Below are positions 6,383 to 7,533 of a DNA stretch of 7,533 nucleotides, piece after piece; position 1 is the first letter of the stretch, and every line of letters begins with the position of its first letter. This stretch comes from Lachnospiraceae bacterium. GTDB taxonomy: Bacteria; Bacillota; Clostridia; Lachnospirales; Lachnospiraceae. The notes under the pieces were generated by a model that saw only the letters and a list, made by a program, of their open reading frames with translations, was not told where the DNA came from and made no database searches. A program made the translations under genes and the position numbers. Location of the stretch: NCBI GenBank assembly GCA_031285465.1, contig JAITWD010000270.1:1-7533 (forward strand), written 5' to 3'.

Positions 6383-7533
6383 TTACTCCTCCTTTTTTCG
6401 TAAAATATCATATTTTTCCAATGGCTCACCCACATCAACATATAAAATTTGCTTGGGATGAGGTGCCGCAGCCATGTCCTGTCCCTGTTCATCCGTGATT
6501 TGTTTGACCACAACAGCCACATTTTTGCCGCCCGGCTTCATTATTTCAATCGCTTCACCCACGGAAAACTTATTTTTTTGAGTAATTTGATACAACCCGG
6601 CTTCGTTTTTACCTTCGATTATGCCCAAGTAAGTATATTCTTTGATATAGGTATTGTTATCATAGATCTGCGTCTGTTCCTCTGGTTTGGTTGTAGTAGC
6701 CGACGACGGATAAAAAAATCCGGTCGTAAACTGCCGATAGGTGCAATTTGAAATTTGATCCAAATACCAATCCATATTTTTTTCATAGGTCGCAGGTGAG
6801 ATAAAATAATCATCGATGGCGCGGCGATAGGTTCGTGCTACTGTGGCAACATACAGTGCCGTTTTCATGCGGCCTTCGATTTTAAAACTATCGATCCCTG
6901 CGTCAATCAAATCGGGAAGATGTTCGATCATACATAGATCCTTTGAGTTGAAAATATAAGTACCACGTTCATTTTCATAAACCGGAAGATATTCTCCCGG
7001 CCGCTGCTCTTCCATCACTGCGTACTTCCAGCGGCAGGGATGGGTACATGCCCCACGGTTCGCATCACGCCCGGTAAAATAATTAGACAGCAGACAGCGC
7101 CCGGAATAGGAGATACACATCGCCCCATGAATAAAGGTTTCCAGTTCAATATCAACCGTTTCTTTGATTGAACGCAATTCCGACAGGCTCAGTTCACGCG
7201 CCGGAACCACCCGTACCACCCCCAATTCCCGCAGCAATTGCGCCCCGAAAGGGTGGGTAATATTCATTTGGGTACTGGCATGAAGCGGCAACTGTGGAAA
7301 TTGCTCGCGCACCCACTTAAGGACGCCGATATCTTGAACAATCACCCCATCCAAACCGATCTCATACAAAGGAGCCAGATAATCATATAAACCGGCAAAC
7401 TCCTTCTCCTTAACCAGCGTGTTGACCGTCAAATACACGCGCCGCCCAAAGAGATGGGCATAATTAATCCCCGCCGCCAGACCGTCCCGAGCAAAGTTTT
7501 CGGCATACGCCCTCGCCCCAAACCGATCGCCCG
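6383..7533 (-). CDS. trhP: Peptidase U32-family protein, TrhP/YrrO-like tRNA uridine hydroxylation protein, 5' end cut by window
   Basis: The frame is open from the right edge (first complete codon at 7531) to TAA at 6383, giving 382 residues without the true start. The first residues, GDRFGARAYAENF, belong to the U32 N-terminal barrel, so only about 25-35 residues are missing. VQDIGV, PLHASTQMNI and ARELSL follow as expected. Cysteines in MCISYSGRC and GACTHPCRWKY (visible residues 139, 146, 162, 166) match the Fe-S cluster region of the group, and KIEGRMK (visible 217-223) is the U32 signature. The C-terminal beta domain (about 295-375, KFSVGEAIEIM) is the U32_C domain of YegQ/YrrO. The segment RDANRG-C-x3-CRWKY is closest to B. 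subtilis YrrO and E. coli YegQ (TrhP), which make 5-hydroxyuridine at tRNA position 34. Older names call it a protease or collagenase. A GTG at 7438 is not the start, since conserved sequence continues upstream. Confidence 0.9.
   Translation of the reverse strand, partial: GDRFGARAYAENFARDGLAAGINYAHLFGRRVYLTVNTLVKEKEFAGLYDYLAPLYEIGLDGVIVQDIGVLKWVREQFPQLPLHASTQMNITHPFGAQLLRELGVVRVVPARELSLSELRSIKETVDIELETFIHGAMCISYSGRCLLSNYFTGRDANRGACTHPCRWKYAVMEEQRPGEYLPVYENERGTYIFNSKDLCMIEHLPDLIDAGIDSFKIEGRMKTALYVATVARTYRRAIDDYFISPATYEKNMDWYLDQISNCTYRQFTTGFFYPSSATTTKPEEQTQIYDNNTYIKEYTYLGIIEGKNEAGLYQITQKNKFSVGEAIEIMKPGGKNVAVVVKQITDEQGQDMAAAPHPKQILYVDVGEPLEKYDILRKKEE
6386..6393 (-). promoter_or_regulatory. Lactonase ribosome binding site embedded in the end of the U32 gene
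   Basis: AGGAGGAG (minus strand) lies 7 bases before the lactonase ATG and overlaps the final Lys-Glu-Glu codons and the stop of the U32 gene (TAA at 6383-6385). Terminating ribosomes would pass over it, so translation of the two genes is probably coupled. Confidence 0.8.

Noticed and set aside
6220..6813. Short frames (64-100 residues) opposite or out of frame with the lactonase and U32 genes
   Set aside because: They overlap conserved coding sequence and do not resemble known proteins.
7438..7533. GTG 7438 as the start of the U32 protein
   Set aside because: Conserved family sequence (GDRFGARAYAENF) continues in frame to the window edge, so the true start is outside.

Overview
The window looks like ordinary chromosome of an anaerobic, moderately low-GC Bacillota, probably of the Clostridia. 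The reasons are strong AAAGGAG/AGGAGG ribosome binding sites, A+T-rich intergenic DNA, tight gene packing, and protein families typical of that group. The species cannot be named from the sequence. I see no phage, transposon, CRISPR array, tRNA or rRNA.

Layout from left to right. (1) A minus-strand family 43 glycoside hydrolase (start at 1535) runs off the left edge without its stop. It has a good candidate promoter. (2) A short divergent intergenic region leads into a plus-strand 110-residue XRE-type helix-turn-helix regulator (1733-2065). (3) A large hairpin at 2090-2143 with A and T tracts on both flanks separates that regulator from tgt and can end transcription from both sides. (4) tgt (minus strand, start 3279) and aroC (plus strand, start 3379) are divergent and share a 99-bp promoter region. 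(5) aroC overlaps by 16 bp, tail to tail, a minus-strand acyltransferase-like gene. That gene is the last visible member of a compact minus-strand cluster: U32-family tRNA hydroxylation protein (start beyond the right edge), then a lactonase-family beta-propeller, then the acyltransferase-like protein. Both junctions in the cluster are 4 bp.

Functional reading. tgt makes the queuosine precursor at tRNA position 34. The U32 protein most resembles TrhP/YrrO, which makes 5-hydroxyuridine at tRNA position 34 and is reported to depend on prephenate. aroC makes chorismate, the precursor of prephenate. A wobble-modification theme is therefore possible, but the three genes sit in separate transcription units and the link is inference. 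The two genes after the U32 protein have no established role in that process, and their tight coupling to it is the least explained feature here. No stretch longer than 300 bases lacks a gene. I did not find convincing evidence of a new multi-gene defence or mobile system; the points worth a second look are modest and are listed separately.
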